From Bradyrhizobium sp. Ec3.3 (GTDB taxonomy: Bacteria > Pseudomonadota > Alphaproteobacteria > Rhizobiales > Xanthobacteraceae): 64,000 nt of DNA. Below the pieces are notes generated by a model, which saw only the letters and a list, made by a program, of their open reading frames with translations, was not told where the DNA came from and ran no database searches. Of the stretch, positions 62,857 through 64,000 are shown in pieces. The stretch lies in contig NZ_KI421480.1 in assembly GCF_000472925.1 (NCBI RefSeq), positions 4,753 through 68,752 of the forward strand, in the 5' to 3' direction. Each line of letters starts with the position of its first letter. Positions within the stretch are counted from its first letter, which is position 1. A program made the translations under genes and the position numbers.

Positions 62857-63697
62857 CGAGATCTCCAGGAACGGTTATCTGATAGGTGGGATCGAGGATG
62901 CCACCTCTCACGAGCAGGCGCTTGCCGTGACCGAGATCAACGGATTCCTTCTTGAGGTACTTGAGCCAGGCATGCTTGTGGCGATCGGCAAAATAAAAGA
63001 AGAGACGCTTGACCTTCACGCTCGCGCAATCGTGCAGGAGCTTTTGCAGACGGTCGGGCCGAAGATTGGTGAGACCGCCAAGGAGAGCATCGACCTGCTC
63101 GAAACTCTCGTGGTTGGGCAGTTCGTCGAGCAGTTCGAAGACGGCGCGCTCGGGCGTCGAGAGCGTCAGAGGCCAGTCCCATTGCCCCCAGTTCAATTGC
63201 GTGACGTCGCCGCCGCGAAATGCCGTGACATCCGTCATCTTCCCGGTTTCGACATTCCAGCGGACGCTGCTTATGCCCTTTGCAACGGGATCGTTTTTGA
63301 AGAGCCGCCGGTCGTTGTGATAGACGAATTTGAGGTGCAGCGGCAGCTTGTGGACCCATTGTGGTGGCGGCTTTGGTCCATAGAGATGAACGCGGGTGGC
63401 CGATTGTGGAAGGTAGTGCGCATATCCTTGTAGCTCAAGCGCCGTCCGTCCTCCGACAACAAGAGGCGAATAATTAAGGATCGTCTGAAGTGAGATGACC
63501 ACCTGTTGCCAGCTCAAGCCCCCGCGTGGTCGACGGAAGACGCTGCGGGTCGGCTGCTCGAGCCAACCTGATTTGACGTACTGATGCTGCAGTTGGGTCG
63601 AATAGCCTTGGGACTTGAGCCAAGCGGCGTCGACGAGCATGCCTTCCGGGAGGATGCTGGCAAGGCGGTTTAGGAGTCCCGTCTTTTGTCTATCCAT
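62843..63697 (-). CDS. abiEi: AbiEi-type antitoxin (284 aa)
   Basis: An N-terminal winged helix (LVDAAWLKSQGYSTQLQHQY, VKSGWLEQPTRSVFRRP) binds DNA, followed by VISLQTILNYSPLVVGGRTA LELQGYA and a C-terminal antitoxin domain (LSTPERAVFELLDELPNHES). It is first gene of the type IV toxin-antitoxin operon and negatively autoregulates, judged by family. Confidence 0.88.
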   Translation of the reverse strand: MDRQKTGLLNRLASILPEGMLVDAAWLKSQGYSTQLQHQYVKSGWLEQPTRSVFRRPRGGLSWQQVVISLQTILNYSPLVVGGRTALELQGYAHYLPQSATRVHLYGPKPPPQWVHKLPLHLKFVYHNDRRLFKNDPVAKGISSVRWNVETGKMTDVTAFRGGDVTQLNWGQWDWPLTLSTPERAVFELLDELPNHESFEQVDALLGGLTNLRPDRLQKLLHDCASVKVKRLFFYFADRHKHAWLKYLKKESVDLGHGKRLLVRGGILDPTYQITVPGDLDGVR

Positions 63698-63719
63698 ACT
63701 TGATACTTGAGCATACTCT
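63697..63719. promoter_or_regulatory. Direct repeats at the abiE start
   Basis: Two adjacent TACTTGA heptamers (63697-63703 and 63704-63710) followed by GCATACTC touch the start codon of the antitoxin gene. Further upstream on the minus strand is TTGACG. This is consistent with an operator of the antitoxin's winged helix. Confidence 0.4.
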
Positions 63720-63887
63720 CAAACCACCGTCAAGTTTGAAAAACCTCTGGAAAATCCAGCAATTATTGACAATTAGCAAAACTTATAAACTGGGGGCGGA
63801 AGAGCTTGCGCAGCCAAAGCGCCACGCCTCTGCCAGAGCGGGAATGCCTTACGATAAGCTTCCTCGCCGTGTCGCAAGAACCGGGAG

Positions 63888-63945
63888 TGCGGGGGGCGGA
63901 TTTGAACCAACACCCCTCAGGCTATAAGAAATCGAAAAATGCTCC
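63888..63945 (-). tRNA. Possible tRNA-like 3' end or attachment-site fragment
   Basis: The minus strand contains GTTGG-TTCAAAT-CCGCC (a T-arm-like stem-loop with one mismatch and one wobble) followed by CCCCGCA. No matching 5' acceptor strand, D-arm or anticodon arm was found, so it is at most a fragment such as an att-site duplication. Confidence 0.2.
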
Positions 63946-64000
63946 CGGGCGCGTCCAGGCCAATCGAACCTGTTCGTCCTATTTGTACGCTACAATCACC

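Overview
The window looks like an accessory/symbiosis-type region of a Bradyrhizobium-like alphaproteobacterium (Rhizobiales). The reasons are a rhizobial tts-box-like promoter element ahead of a repeat-rich effector-like gene, Bradyrhizobium-style outer-membrane protein, DUF6894 and ATP-dependent ligase remnants, high GC overall, and many IS/integrase scars. No core housekeeping operon and no complete rRNA or tRNA is seen. Family names come from reading motifs by eye; no database search was possible.

Layout. 0-2.6 kb: a large minus-strand repeat protein resembling rhizobial type III effectors, frameshifted and running off the left edge, with a candidate tts box upstream. 2.7-6.3 kb: recombination debris (IS orfA remnant, truncated membrane protein, mosaic outer-membrane barrel gene, truncated small genes). 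6.3-11 kb: a peroxidase locus (frameshifted animal-type haem peroxidase divergent from a small protein plus DyP peroxidase). 11.3-15.9 kb: a candidate immune system with an XRE + ImmA/IrrE regulator pair divergent, across a palindrome-rich promoter, from a ThsB-like TIR protein, a stand-alone E2-like protein with a C-terminal Cys cluster, a SLOG-patatin phospholipase and a small ORF. 16-16.6 kb: a HigBA-type toxin-antitoxin pair. 16.7-23.8 kb: two secreted proteins embedded in gene remnants (ParB-like, P4-type integrase, DUF6894, ATP-dependent DNA ligase).

23.9-26.2 kb: a second candidate immune operon, ThsB-like TIR, caspase-like protease, SLOG protein and a second TIR protein. The first two genes resemble TIR/caspase Thoeris systems; the last two are additional. 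26.2-31 kb: a convergent five-gene operon of unknown role (alpha/beta hydrolase, hexapeptide acyltransferase, TIR/deoxyribosyltransferase-like protein, 2OG-Fe(II) oxygenase, unknown protein) with a divergent GT25 glycosyltransferase. 32-34 kb: a membrane-anchored protein divergent from a CAP12/Pycsar-type TIR-like protein.

34.2-51.2 kb: an eight-gene minus-strand operon with overlapping or closely spaced genes that reads as an SspABCD-SspFGH-like DNA phosphorothioation modification/restriction system plus a phosphorothioation-associated methyltransferase-like gene. Cysteine desulfurase, DUF4007 protein, P-loop ATPase and PAPS-reductase-like sulfurtransferase would write the mark; the second ATPase, an unknown partner and a giant FtsK-like translocase with an ExK motif would restrict unmarked DNA. 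51.8-63.7 kb: a glycine-rich secreted protein, a Cys-rich small protein, abutting IS630 and IS5 elements, a broken AAA ATPase with a nuclease-like neighbour, a MltR-like protein, a decayed gene and an AbiE type IV toxin-antitoxin pair. A weak tRNA-3'-end-like sequence lies at the right edge. The whole is a defence island with several independent TIR, phosphorothioate and toxin-antitoxin modules separated by mobile-element scars.
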